NCBI GenBank assembly: GCA_030620095.1 | Contig: JAUTXW010000064.1 | Location: 814,501 to 878,500, forward strand | Length of the DNA: 64,000 nt | Source: Kuschelorhynchus macadamiae | Lineage: Eukaryota > Arthropoda > Insecta > Coleoptera > Curculionidae | Direction of reading: 5' to 3' | Shown here: positions 33,478-45,440 of the stretch, piece by piece | How positions within the stretch are numbered: the first letter of the stretch is position 1 | How the letters are laid out: the number at the start of each line of letters is the position of its first letter | Notes under the pieces: model-generated | Seen by the model: only the letters and a program-made list of their open reading frames with translations | Database searches by the model: none | Told to the model about the DNA's origin: nothing | Program-made: the position numbers and the translations under genes

Positions 33478-33480
<3 letters not shown>
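32584..33480 (+). mobile_element. PLE-A plus-strand copy, 3' part (GIY-YIG domain and terminal repeat)
   Basis: The PLE-A frame resumes at 32584 as YIQGLSEQFNHLF and ends at 33021. It holds the GIY-YIG domain: VPCKDCDGVYIGQTQQYLQS, LHGHKYNKKN, TALSKHAQQNNHTFDFDR. The open frame formally starting at 32542 is a chimera whose first residues come from the transposon end. After the stop comes the terminal repeat, with the hammerhead-like motif at 33300-33333 reading GAAACGCC where other copies have GAAACGTC. The region ends in CACCCAAGAAAATTATATAT, complementary to 19306-19320. Confidence 0.85.

Positions 33481-33521
<41 letters not shown>
33481..33521. repeat. (AT)n microsatellite
   Basis: Short AT tract that ends exactly at the mariner left end. 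Confidence 0.95.
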
Positions 33522-33524
<3 letters not shown>

Positions 33525-35764
33525 TGTGTCTACTTAAGTTCTCTACATATGGGAAACTTTTTTATTAGTAGTTTTACGGAAAAATGCTACTCTTTATAAA
33601 AAGTTCTGCTTTCTGCCAAAATAATATTAAAATATTCAAACTTGAGATTGCATATACAGGCTGGTCAAAAATTCCAAAAAATCGAAATTGACTCAAGAGA
33701 AAAGTACCTGTAATTTTTATTTTATAGCAAAATGTAATACAAAATCCTACTTAGAATAAAAACACATATCTAGCACTAGATTCGTTGCTTCCTATCTGAA
33801 ATCACTTCTTAAGGAATGTAAAACTTTGGCTTCTTACTGGCAAGTCCAGTTTCTTACTTTTGTTCCTACCTACATACCAGCAAAATTTCCTTATTTATCG
33901 ATTGTTGATAATGGCATTGTCACTGCAATTGTCAACCACAATATTGTATTACTTTATTGAAACGTCAGTTTGAATATTATAGTAAAAAGAAATGCCGCTG
34001 AAATTAAGCAAAGAAGATAAAATTGAAATAACTTTAATTGTCGGAGAAAATTATAAAACATTTCGAGAAGCTGCAGACATTTTTAACAACAGACACCCTG
34101 ATAAAATTATACATTTCACAACAGTGGGGAATATTCTAACTAAATTCAAGATTTTTGGAAATGTAAAAAATAACTTTAACAAGAAACGGAGGTCAAGGGT
34201 TGAGAATGACGAAACTACAAATCAAGTAATGCTCTCTGTGATAGAAGACCCTAAAAAGTCCCTATGCAAAAAGTCAGCAACATTGCCAAATAACGTAGGT
34301 AAAGATACAGTTTCAAAAATATTGAAAGAAAACAGTTTTCGACCTTACGAACCAAAATTTATACATACCTTGAGACCAGGAGACTTTGAGCGACGGTTCG
34401 AGTTTTACTGTCTGATACAAGGGGAGCTAGAAGATGATCCTTTTATGGCAAGACGCATTATTTTTACCGATGAAGCAACGTTTACTTCCAATGGGACTGT
34501 AAGTTCGCAAAACTGTCGTTGGTGGAGTGACGTTAATCCTAATTTTGTTATACAAACTCGTGATCAGTATTCATTCAAAACAAATGTGTAGTGCGAAATT
34601 TATAAAAATAGAGTATTTGGACCAGTTTTTTTTCGACATAATTTAAATAGTCAACGCTACTTGCATTTTCTAAATACTTAATTGTACGATTTTATTTATG
34701 AACTACCCATAAGTGAGAGGTTCCAAATATGGTACCAGAAGGATGGCGCACCATGCGACGGAACAAGGGATGTAAGACAATACTTAAATTTTATCTTTAA
34801 TGGACGAGTAATCGACAGGTATTCTGATATTTTCTGGCCAGCTAGATCTCCGGATTTGAACCCTCTGGATTATCAATCAATCAATTCTTTTGGGGCTACT
34901 TAAAAGAGAAAGTGTATCTAAAGAGGCCATTTCAGAATGTTGATCATTTGGAGAGGGTAATTAGGAAAGGGATACAGGCCATAACGCCTGCCATGATTAG
35001 AAATGTTTTAAGAGAATTCTCTGTAAGAACGATTACCTGTATGGAAAGAGATGGTGGATATATTGAGGCAAATGTGCAGTGACGGAACAGTTAGTTTTTA
35101 TTGTTAATTAAGTTATTTACGTGTAATGTTTATTAGAATTAAAATTAGTGAAGTTATTTTCTACATTTCGAAAAGTCTTGAATTCAGTTAGAATATTCCC
35201 CACTGTTGTGAAATGTATAATCTTATCGGGGTGTCTGTTGTTAAAAATGTCTGCAGGTTCTCGAAATGTTTTATAATTTTCTCCGACAATTAAAATTATT
35301 TCAATTTTATCTTCTTTGCTTAATTTCAGCGGCATTTCTTTTTACTATAATATTGAAACTGTTGTTTCAATAAAGTAATACAATATTGCGGTTGACAATG
35401 GCAGTGACAATGCCATTATCAACAATCGATACATAAGGAAATTTTGCTGGTATGTAGGTAGGAACAAAAGTAAGAAACTGGACTTACCAGTAAGAATCCA
35501 AAGTTTTACATTCCTTAAGAAGTGATTTCAGATAGGAAGCAACGAATCTAGTGCTAGATATGTTTTTTTATTCTAAGTAAGATTTTGTATTACATTTTGC
35601 TACAAAATAAAAATTAAAGGTACTTTTCTCTTGAGTCAGTTTCGATTTTTTGGAATTTTTGACTGTATATGCAATCTCAAGTTTGAACTTTTTATAAAGA
35701 ATAACTTTTTTCCGTAAAACTACTAATAAAAAAGTTTCCCATCTGTAGAGAACTTAAGTAGACA

Positions 35765-35768
<4 letters not shown>
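33522..35768 (+). mobile_element. Mariner-like element with approximately 0.65-kb inverted repeats
   Basis: Left end CAGTGTGTCTACTTAAGTTC and right end (complement GTGTGTCTACTTAAGTTC) sit inside (AT)n on both sides, so the TA duplication is masked. The inverted arms extend through the 5' flank and about 190 bases into the transposase gene: 33522-34180 pairs with about 35145-35768. The right arm lacks a short piece present on the left near 33600-33630. The right copy of the coding start reads MPLKLSKEDKIEIILIVGEN on the minus strand at 35276-35335. Confidence 0.85.
33992..35082 (+). pseudogene. Mariner/Tc1-like transposase, broken
   Basis: Cut-and-paste DDE transposase. The start codon opens MPLKLSKEDKIEITLIVGEN, a helix-turn-helix-type N-terminus. 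Catalytic motifs follow: IIFTDEATFTSNG (first D), WYQKDGAPCDGTRDVRQYL (second D) and FWPARSPDLNPLDY (third D region), then FFWGYLKEKVY and a C-terminus ending at 35082. Defects are a TAG at the expected Trp after FKTNV (near 34589), a TAA near 34679, and a frameshift at a small ATCA duplication near 34875. It is therefore not active as read. Confidence 0.85.

Positions 35769-35823
<55 letters not shown>
35768..35823. repeat. (AT)n microsatellite
   Basis: AT tract between the mariner right end and PLE-B. Confidence 0.95.
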
Positions 35824-35826
<3 letters not shown>

Positions 35827-37988
35827 GGGTTATTTTCTTGGGAATATGGTTCAGATAGACAATTACGAGTTTATTACAAGGACTTTATATTGTCTGCAGG
35901 ACGTTTCGGTCGTGGGTACGGCCTTTTTCAACTGCGTTAAGCTAAAATTACATACAAGCCAATTTAAAAAAAAAACTAGAAACAAAGAGTCATAACTTAC
36001 CATAGACAAATAGTCAAACATTACAAAATGACACATAACATAGAAAAAAAATAGACAAGATCGTCACTACATTTGAACATGTACAGGTTAAACAAACGTA
36101 TGCGTGTACGGGTGACAAAGAGTACTGAAACGAATTAAAAGTTGTTCCTTCTTTCCACGGCAAATATTTATCTTAAGAATTTGTTTTTTTTGGGTTGGTC
36201 ATTTATTGCTAGGCACAATTTGACTATATATGTTACATTAGAATATTGTGATATATTTTATTTAAATGAGCTATTTCGGATTTATTATTTATGGCGTTTG
36301 GAGTTTTCTTTATGTAAATCATCTCAAAAAATTCACGTTTCCTATTGTGCTGTTCTGTTTTTAAAATTTGGGTATTATTGAAATCGAAAGTATGATTTGT
36401 CTCATTTTCGTGTTTTTTTAGGGCGGTGGTATTTTTATGATCATATTTGTGCCCATTTAGTCTATTATGTAGGTACTGGCTTGTTTGTCCTACGTATACA
36501 GAAGGGCATTCTTTGCAGGGTACTTGATAGACTACGTGTGTTTTTTTGTTTTTTGGGATTTCACTTTTTAATTTACTGAAACAATTATTAACCAAATTGA
36601 TGGCCTTATGGCTAACCTTTATGTCATGTTTTCTAAAAAGTTTTTGAAAGTTTTCAGAGAGGTTGGGAATGTACGGAAGAGTTAAAAAGTTATTGGTTTT
36701 ATTCTTTTTGTCATTTTGTTTAGGAGCATTTTGTAAAATGTTTTCATTGGATTTCTTAAAATTTTCCATTCTATTTCTAAAAATCGGGTTAATCATTTTA
36801 AGGGGATAGGAGTTAAGTTGGAGTACTTGCTTAGCTTTTTTTATAGAAGATTCCCGGTTTTCGGGGCTACTCAATTTAATGGCTCGATCCGCTAGTCCAA
36901 TTATGACAGCTTTTTTTTGGGAAATATGATGCTGTGAATTATAATTTAGGTACCGTCCCGACCATGTTGGTTTTGTGTACCACTCAGTCTTTATTGTGTT
37001 GCTGCAATTGGGCAAGGTCATGTCCAGGAAATTAATTTTATTGTTAGTTTCGATTTCTATGGTAAATTTTAGCTTTTCGTGGTAATTGTTAAATTTTTCC
37101 AATACGTATTTTTCACGATTTTGTGGAATGCAAGTTATACAATCATCCACGTATATGTAAAAAAATGGCAACCGAAAATCCAACGTTGGTATAATGCTGC
37201 ATTCTAGATCTTCCAGTACAAGCTGGGCAATTATGCTAGAAATCGAGGCACCCATTGCGCAACCATCAATCTGTTTGTAATAAGAGTCTTTATATTTAAA
37301 ATAAGTTGATGTAAGAGTTAATTTAACAGCTTCTAAGAAATCCTTTAAGGGAATGTCGGTATATTTTTTTATTTTTTCCCATTTTTTCGTGATTACATTT
37401 AAAGCGACATTAATTGGAATGTTTGTGTAGAGTGACACAACATCTAGTGAAATCAATCTATGATTTTCCGGGATATGAATGTTACTGATTTTTTCTTTAA
37501 AACTCCACGAGTCTTTTATATAATACTCATTTTTGTGTGCAACATTTGACAGAATATTCTTTAAAAATTTAGACAAATTATTAAATGGTGATTGTATACA
37601 AGAAACAATCGGTCCTAATGGTATACCAGGTTTATGTAACTTGGGAAGACCATAAATTCGCGGTGGAAGAGAATTTTGAATTAATAAGTTTTGTGTTTGG
37701 AGATATAAAGTTTTTGTTTTCCCATTTTTTTATTATTTGATTATTATTTTTTTGGTATACATTGGTAGGGTCTGAGGCTAGTATTTTGTAAGTATTATTA
37801 TCATTAAGGAGTGTATTCATTTTACTGTCATAGTCCGCTTCATTCATAATGACAGTTTTGCTAGATTTATCCGGTTGAAGAATTTTTATTTCTGGATGTT
37901 CTTTTAAAAATTGTTTTGTCTTTCGTAATTTGGAATTTAAATTAAGTTTTGTATTTGTGTTTGTAGAGCAAACCCTTGTTTTTTTGTT
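35824..37988 (-). mobile_element. PLE-B, minus-strand copy (second Penelope-like family)
   Basis: Terminal repeat at about 35824-36130 with the hammerhead-like motif (minus strand at 35899-35936: GGCCGT, loop, ACGACC, GAAACGTCC), then GIY-YIG and RT coding sequence. It meets the inverted plus-strand tail at about 37988. Sequence is clearly different from PLE-A although protein motifs align. Confidence 0.8.
36233..37985 (-). pseudogene. PLE-B reverse transcriptase plus GIY-YIG protein, one frameshift
   Basis: The 3' segment (37576-36233 plus upstream in-frame sequence to about 37679) holds PPRIYGLPKLHKPGIPLG, LISLDVVSLYTNIP, GCAMGASISSIIAQLVLE, FFYIYVDDCITCIP (intact YVDD) and a complete GIY-YIG domain (CPSVYVGQTSQYLHNRLNGH, HENETNHTFDFNN). 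Upstream codons (37985 down to about 37632) read LRKTKQFLKEHPEIKILQPD, TVIMNEADYDSKMNTLLND and NNQIIKKWENKNFISPN in another frame, so one frameshift near 37680 separates the N-terminal region from RT. The far N-terminus is lost at the junction with the inverted copy. RT and nuclease residues look preserved, which suggests a fairly recent copy. Confidence 0.8.
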
Positions 37989-38700
37989 GTTATACGTAGG
38001 ACAAACAAGCCAGTACCTACATAATAGACTAAATGGGCACAAATATGATCATAAAAATACCACCGCCCTAAAAAAACACGAAAATGAGACAAATCATACT
38101 TTCGATTTCAATAATACCCAAATTTTAAAAACAGAACAGCACAATAGGAAACGTGAATTTTTTGAGATGATTTACATAAAGAAAACTCCAAACGCCATAA
38201 ATAATAAATCCGAAATAGCTCATTTAAATAAAATATATCACAATATTCTAATGTAACATATATAGTCAAATTGTGCCTAGCAATAAATGACCAACCCAAA
38301 AAAAACAAATTCTTAAGATAAATATTTGCCGTGGAAAGAAGGAACAACTTTTAATTCGTTTCAGTACTCTTTGTCACCTGTACACGCATACGTTTACTGT
38401 TTTGTATATGTAAATTAGTTTGTTTAACCTGTACATGTTCAAATGTAGTGACGATCTTGTCTATTTTTTTTCTATGTTATGTGTCATTTTGTAATGTTTG
38501 ACTATTTGTCTATGGTAAGTTATGACTCTTTGTTTCTAGTTTTTTTTTTATATTGGCTTGTATGTAATTTTAGCTTAACGCAGTTGAAAAAGGCCGTACC
38601 CACGACCGAAACGTCCTGCAGAATATATAAAGTCCTTGTAATAAACTCGTAATTGTCTATCTGAACCATATTCCCAAGAAAATAACCCTACAATATACAA
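37989..38700 (+). mobile_element. PLE-B, plus-strand tail copy (inverted)
   Basis: Only the last part of the element is present. The GIY-YIG coding part (YVGQTSQYLHNRLNGHKYD to the stop at 38256) and terminal repeat are nearly identical to 35824-36487 in reverse. The hammerhead-like motif is at 38581-38618. The end, CCCAAGAAAATAACCCTAC, mirrors 35824-35845. Confidence 0.85.
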
Positions 38701-38720
38701 CACACTTGTTCAAGAATTCT

Positions 38721-38879
<159 letters not shown>

Positions 38880-40750
38880 TCATTTTTTTCTACTAAATAA
38901 TAGTTCTTGCCGCGTTTACTTTTTCTACTTTAGATTTAATTACTTTTGGGTTATGAGTTTTGCTACAGGTGGCTATAAGCTGCTCCGTGAAAAAGAGTAT
39001 CAAGTCCGGCGAAGATTTAGGATGTTCTCTTGGTAACACACATGTCGGTTTTGCTCCTGCTGGTGACTCTGTCTTGCCACCTTGTATCTTGAAAAATTAC
39101 GTTTTTGGAGTTAAGGAAATATGAGCTTCTATACCTTAAACTGTTTAAAGAATCACATCCTAAATTATCAGGATTCAATTAAGAAACACCCTGTATATTT
39201 ACATATATGTATCTTTAATTAAACTTTTCAAACTGATTCCATGGTTTCTGAGTGGCTTCCCACACTTAATTCATTATCTGGCAATGTGCATAATACGATA
39301 GAATAGAACATAAAAACCAATCTCTGCTTTTAAATTTTTAAAAATGTGAAAAATATATTACTAATTACTAGTGTAATGAAAATGTATAATTAATAATCTT
39401 CTCTCGACTATCTATATATTAAAATCACGAAACCTCTAGAAATAATAAATTCAGACATGTTATTCTTTCTATACGAGTTGATTTTCTATTTTTTTGAATC
39501 CATAAATGGATTTATCTGCACGTTCAGTGCTGGAAATTAACTGTAATACAGCGGAACGGCGCCGGAGGCGGAGTTCCGGTCCGGGAAAAAAAGTAATTAA
39601 CTCGCTCTGGTGCGTTACTTATATTTTCTTGTTTTTTCGACGCTGTATTATTTAGTTCAATAAATGTTCATACAAATTATAAAAAAATGCTGTTGAACAA
39701 AAGAAGCAGCCGCGAGCCGCCAAATGTTAACCAACCACAAACTAACTGCAGTTTATTGCTTCTATGATTTATACAAAGAGGATTAACTATTTAGATATTA
39801 TTTTTTATAGATTGTTAGTGGGTTAGTGTCTTAGGAAGGACAGAACCAATGACATCTAAAAGACATAGACCCAGCATTTCATTCATGAAAACGAAGTAAA
39901 TAAAACCAAACATTAATTTGTTATTTTATGTGAGGGTGAAAAAGACAGATTGATCGCACACCACAAATGGGATGAAAAAGGCAACGCTGTCAGATATTTT
40001 CGAGAGACCTACCAGTGGCGTAGCTATTATTGAGACAATATATATTATTCGTAATAACATGGAAATAAAAAAAAATAGACTCTGCTGTTTACATTTTCCA
40101 AGAATCCATTATTGTTGCTTGAGATTAGCGTCTTTGCCGAACTGTTTCTGTCAGATTAAAAGTGATACTATTCATTTTAGTATTAAAAAATAAACAAACA
40201 AGCTAATCCAGAAATTTGAGGTATAAATTACCACGTAAAATATTTTAAAACTGATACTTAAATAGCCTAACGTATGTAATTAACTCAAGCCGAATCAGTG
40301 TTAGCCGTAATTTAAAAACTTAAACTGTAAATATTATTTTTTAACTGACTCTAGTGGATACTGTACCAAGATAAATATTTGTATAATGTAGCTAACATTA
40401 GTATTAAGGATAACATTTAATCGTGCAGCGTTCAAGAGCATCTTCTCTATTTATCTTTAGAGAGGAGAATTATTATTAAATAATACTTACGAGTAAACTA
40501 TTCTATATTCGAATACGCAGTACCAGTAGTTAGTAATGTAACCATATTTCGGGCATATAGTATGCTTCGGGTTTCCAAAGTTAGGTTGTACGTGATGTAT
40601 ATATTTGCATGATTTTATACATAAAATAAACCTGTTCCAACACTCCGCTTGTTATGAATATTCGGGTTGTCAGTGAGGACATCAAACAACTTCGGAAAAG
40701 GAGGAGGTTATCAATTCGATTCTATATTTTTTTGTTCTTTTTTAAATCTG
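38880..40750. other. Gene-free stretch
   Basis: A GC-richer pocket at 39550-39610 (around CGGCGCCGGAGGCGGAG) and a MITE-type edge AACACCCTGTATATT at about 39185 stand out. Small frames at 38821-39036, 39972-40193 and 40654-40908 have no recognisable domain. Confidence 0.35.
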
Positions 40751-40751
40751 T

Positions 40752-41036
40752 ACAGGGTGTCCCATTTTGGGTACTTTTGCGGGGTATCTCCGTTATTTTT
40801 ATAGACAGAAAGTTGCGGTTTTCGCGACATGTGTCAGTTTTTCGTAAAACTAAAGATGCCATTAACAAAATTATCATAAGCCTTTTAGTTTTTAAGATAC
40901 AGGGCTAAATTGAAAAAGTTGCATTTTCAGGCACACCTCGCATCTTAACTATCGGATAACATATCGAAAATGTGAAAACTGTTTCTTATTTAACTTTTTC
41001 CGTAGAAGTTAATTTCGCCTTCGGCATTAGTATACA
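40752..41036. repeat. CAGGGTGTCCC-type MITE fragment
   Basis: Begins TACAGGGTGTCCCATTTTGG and carries TATCTCCGTTATTTTTATAG and ATACAGGGCTAAATTGAAA. The latter phrases recur in diverged form at 2480-2830. Confidence 0.5.
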
Positions 41037-41057
41037 GTGTCAGGTCAAAAAGTTATG

Positions 41058-42484
41058 TTACTTATCTTTGGAAATATAATTCCGAGGCTTCTTCAGAATT
41101 TTCATTAATCTGTATAAAACATACCAGCATATCATATCATATTGGAACGCCCTGTATATTTATAGACCATAAAATTCGTCTTTTTTTACCAGAAACGCGC
41201 AAATAAATGGCAATTGGCAATGGCCATAAATAACAATAATAAACAATTGAAAGTTACATTGCTAACGAAGAATTGGATACCTTGCATATAGGTATCTTCT
41301 TATATAAAAATACTTATATAGTTTTTTAATAACAGTAAATTTGTAACAACAGTTTTATAGCATAAAATAACAATATAACAAACACAAAAAAATAATATTT
41401 AAAAAAAAAACAAAAAACAAATTTTTAAAGGTGATGTTTAAATTGACGACCATTTTCTCTAATACAAAATTGGCATATTTTTGTAATTCTTTGAATAGCG
41501 TTAAAAATAACCATTGGTGTCATTCGCAGATTTCGAAAGGCTAAATCAATTGAATTTCGCAGTTCTGCTATGCCGTCATATCGATTTATATACTTCATTT
41601 TGTATATAGCCCCATAAAAAAATCGAAAATTGAGATATCTGGAAATCGTGGAGGTCATCTAACAGGTCCATTAGTACCTATCCATCTTTGAGGAAAATTA
41701 TTATCAAGAAATTCCCTTAAGAGCCTAGAATTGTAACCTGGGGCACCATCTTGCTGTATTATATTGGGCTAATGGAATATTTTCGAGCAGTTCTGGAATA
41801 ACTTCCTCAAGGATTTCTAGGAATCTACGTGTTGTAAGACCTCTTTCAAAAATCCTATGAACTATATGTCTGCCCAAAATAAAACATGACACCCCAACTC
41901 CAAAGCGTCCTTGTTGTGCCCTTTCAAAACATTAAATACTGATTTTCACTATGCCAGTTCCTGGTATTGTGACGATTAAAAATTCCCGCACTTGAAAAAA
42001 AGCATTCGTCTGACCAGATAACAAGTCTGCCAAATAAATCGTTAGCATCGATTTGTTGCAGATACCACTGGCAAAATAGTGCCCGGCGCTCGGCATCTCC
42101 AGGATGCAAATGTTGCACTATATTAAATTTGTATGGATGATACCTATATTTCTTCAGGATTCTTTGACCGTCAATTTTTGGCACACCAATTTCCTTCTTA
42201 ATGTTTCTGAGGACGAAGGTGTTGCTCCTATATATCCCAAAATATCTATTATCTATGTTTTAGGACGCGGGTGAACAAATAATCCGCGCTCAACTAAATT
42301 TGCTTTTAAACGAGCAAATATCTCAAAAAACGCTTGACTTCTTTTTGGATATCTAACAAGCAAAAACTTATAATGATAATACAGATTTTCATAACCATAA
42401 TAGCTTACTTATCTTTGGAAATATAATTCCGAGGCTTCTTCAGAATTTTCATTAATCTGTATAAAACATACCAGCATATCATAT
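41058..42484. repeat. 80-bp direct repeat flanking a mariner relic
   Basis: 41058-41137 and 42405-42484 are the same 80 bases (TTACTTATCTTTGGAAATAT ... CCAGCATATCATAT), apparently without mismatch. They bracket a 1.27-kb mariner relic. Confidence 0.8.
41138..42404 (-). pseudogene. Mariner/Tc1-like transposase relic
   Basis: Minus-strand frames read ILKKYRYHPYKFNIVQHLHP, GDAERRALFCQWYLQQ, VIWSDECFFSSAGIFNRHN (first catalytic D) and, in another frame, WIGTNGPV followed by decayed DFF-GAIYKMKY (the usual 'DFFLWG-LK--VY') and a C-terminus ending in CQFCIRENGRQFKHHL at 41425. A section between about 41660 and 41920 has frameshifts. A MITE-type edge GGAACGCCCTGTATATT at 41144 may mark one end of the element. 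Confidence 0.7.
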
Positions 42485-42489
42485 TTCTC

Positions 42490-43220
42490 ATAATTTTCAT
42501 ACGCTGCCATTATTCGAAGAAATTGATAAATATCGTTTACATAAAAATACCAAAAACAGTGGCGAAACCAGGGTTTTTGTTTCAGGAGGAGGCCCGAGTT
42601 CAAAATTTTTGTTGATCAAAACAAAAAGTTCTCACTTTCAAATATAAATAGCTATATAATAAAAATATACAGGAGGTCCTCAGCTACTGTATATTATATA
42701 TTTGGTCTTGTGATCGCGCCACTGAAATCAAATACAGAGTAATCTATTAAAAATATAAACTGTTTTGCACGCTTTTTCCTAACACCTTATATACCCTAGA
42801 ACATTCATTGAAAAAAATTTCACCTCATTAAAGAAAAAGTTAAGAAAAGGTCCGGTTCTATCTCACTCCCAATATCAAATTACACCGGAACATTAACTTT
42901 TTGTTATGATTTATGTTAAAAATTATCGTATTATTTCGTTTAATATTCAGTCTACGGATTTTTATTTTGTTGGCATTTAAGAAAAAAAGTTGAAAACCAA
43001 ACTATTTATTTCAAATCTAAGATAAAAACACAAACGTTCTATATTTGATGATTTTCTGTATAAAAATATTTTTTAAAAAAGCTTTTATTTGTAAACTATT
43101 AAGCTATTAAACTATTAAAAAATAATTGAACTTAAATTTTTAAAAGTTCTGTGTAAGTTTAATTATTTTTTATTTTTTAGTTCAATAGTTTGTACAAAAG
43201 GCATTTTTTAAAAAATATTT
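42490..43220. other. Gene-free stretch with an AT-rich inverted repeat
   Basis: AAACTATTAAACTATTAAAAAATAATTGAACTT-type sequence at about 43095-43135 is complementary to 43155-43195 (AGTTCAATAGTTT), giving an AT-rich hairpin. No gene is supported. Confidence 0.35.
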
Positions 43221-43230
43221 TTTTACATTT

Positions 43231-43580
43231 ATTTTGTACTTTTTACCATTATTTTTAATGTACCATAATACTGTACTATACCATAATATTGTTATCGGGT
43301 TTATGTATGTACGAGTATACCAAATCTCAGTCACTTCCAATAACGGGAACTGTTTTGTACTTTTTAGCATTATTTTTTACGCACGCTGTATCAGATATTC
43401 ACGATTGTACATCGTAATATTGTATTATCATCGGATTTATGTACGTATACCTCTCAATCAATTCCGATAACATGAACTGTTTTCTACTTTTTTACATTAT
43501 TTTTTACACACCCTGCATGAGACATTCACGATTGGACACCATACTATTTATTGTATTGTCAACGAGTTCATTTATGTGCA
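43231..43580. repeat. Tandem repeat, period approximately 125 bp, three units
   Basis: TTTTGTACTTTTTACCATTA recurs with changes at 43231, 43353 and 43481. Each is followed by related phrases (ATATTCACGATTGTACA, CGGATTTATGTACGTATAC, AATCAATTCCGATAAC). Confidence 0.6.
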
Positions 43581-44717
43581 ACAAATTTCGCGCCAACAAT
43601 ATTTCTAGTCTATATTAAAAACAAGGTGTTAGTGTTCGGGTCGTCGATAAAATCATTATTAAAGCCATAAAATCACACCTCAAAATATTGAATATCAGAT
43701 TAGAAATACGTGCGCACTCTAAAGTGCAGTGATTGGCGGAAGCCGGATGGGATTCAAAGTCCTGTGAAAAAATCTGACTAAAACTTTTTGTTAACACAAG
43801 TTTGTACAATTTTCACATCTATATTATATTTAAGGTCAGCTTTTAAAATAATTTCCCATATGGTGTTAACTGTACTGGTCACACGGTATGTAGTGGCAAA
43901 CCATATGGCTTACCAAAAAAATATTAGATACAAAAGTTGATTTTTAACTTTCTATGTTTTGATAATAATTCTTAATATATAGGGTAGATTAATATTTATA
44001 TATCCGTATAGATTTTCATGAGAACATGCCTGTATCTCCGTGATTGATTATTCTTTCAAATTATAGTGCTATGTATAGACCAGTTATTCATGAAGAAATA
44101 ATATGCATCTTGAAATAAATAACGCCCTTCAACAATGGAATCCCACATTATAAAATGTATTTCAATAATTTCCATATTTTCCAAATTCTCTCTAAACTAT
44201 GCTATGAAAGTCAAAAACTTACCCATGGAATGGATAGCCCGCAAAAGCAGTATCATACGGTTGATAAAAAGATGGGTAAGGCCAATCAGCTGGACCAACA
44301 GTTAAATTTTCCTCCAGTTCTAATTCTGGTGCCTAAAATGAAAAAAAAACACATATAGTCTTATGTTTTTGCTTTCCAAAACGCCACGAAAAGTCGAAGT
44401 AATTTTTTAAATTTATTTTGTATAATTTCCTCTTATGACATACTGAATATTTTGAATTAGAAGTTTATACAATTTTTGCACGTTAAACAATATCTTCTAA
44501 AAATATCTTTCTCATAAAAATAATTGTTTTTGCTGTTAAAAATCACTAGGGAAATTGATTATTTTTTACCCAGGACGTATTTCTAGTGAAAAAAAATATA
44601 CCCGTCCAAAAGTTAAAAATGTTCAATAACCAATACCAAACAGAAGCTCCTGCCATCAACCATCAAATAACGGCTTTAAATACTTCTTTTAGGACACTCT
44701 CCTGTACATAAAAATAA
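43581..44717. other. Gene-free stretch
   Basis: Frames at 43615-43809 and 44155-44358 lack recognisable domains. Nothing supported. Confidence 0.3.
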
Positions 44718-45440
44718 ATGTTTAGCAAAGGATTGAATTTTGCTCTAAACTCAGAGAAATTGCCGGTTCTGGATAATCAGCTCCTTACAAATTTCAAACC
44801 TACAAGGGCTAGAACCGTTAAAGAGTTTAGATGGAAGATAAAAGTAAAAATAGTAAAGGGGAGTAGTCCAAATTGGTCCTTGCGCCAGGCTTGTTTACGC
44901 AGCTCTAGATATCCTTCCTAGATGGAAAATACTATTGGAGCTTAATAAATTTCAATTGTCAATATTTCACTAAAAACTAAAAATCACAAAAGAAGAATTA
45001 TTTACATTGAAAAACCTACGAGATGACAACTCCATTAACACCCCACCAGCTGTGGAAAGGTCGATTTACTAGATACTGATCATAGGACCGATAAAACCAG
45101 GATAACATTTCCATCACATCATAGATATCGCTTACCAACAAGCTCCAGGGACGTACAAATAAAACTATTGTCAACTATCAAAACCAAGCTTGAATAAGTT
45201 CAGTTCCTTGCCGAAAGCACTTCTTTACTTTTGGATGGAGAAGTGTTGTCTGAATAGTTCTACGCACTTTATTTGAGTTTACTATGAAGAAGAAAAAAGT
45301 TTCAGCGTACATTTTCTAGATATTTCCGTGAATCGCGAAAATAATTCAATCAAGGTTTTCATTTACAGGGAAGCCACTAACATGGGATGGGCGGGAAAAA
45401 TCCGTTCTTTATTTGACAAGTATTTAACTCATTAAATGTA
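44718..45440 (+). pseudogene. Penelope-like element relic (N-terminal region and late RT fragment)
   Basis: FSKGLNFALNSEKLPVLDNQ and VKEFRWKIK match the N-terminal 'LSKGLKFAPTP' part of Penelope-type polyproteins. ELFTLKNLRDDNSI follows near 44995-45035, and a late RT piece (FLDISVNRENNSIKVFIYRE) lies near 45318-45375. The catalytic middle is missing and several stops occur. This resembles the clade of 12085-12890 rather than PLE-A or PLE-B. Confidence 0.5.

Noticed and set aside
36142..36381. Frames antisense to PLE-B GIY-YIG and terminal repeat (also 36397-36579 and 38108-38347)
   Set aside because: They are shadows of the real GIY-YIG coding strand and recur only because the element is inverted.
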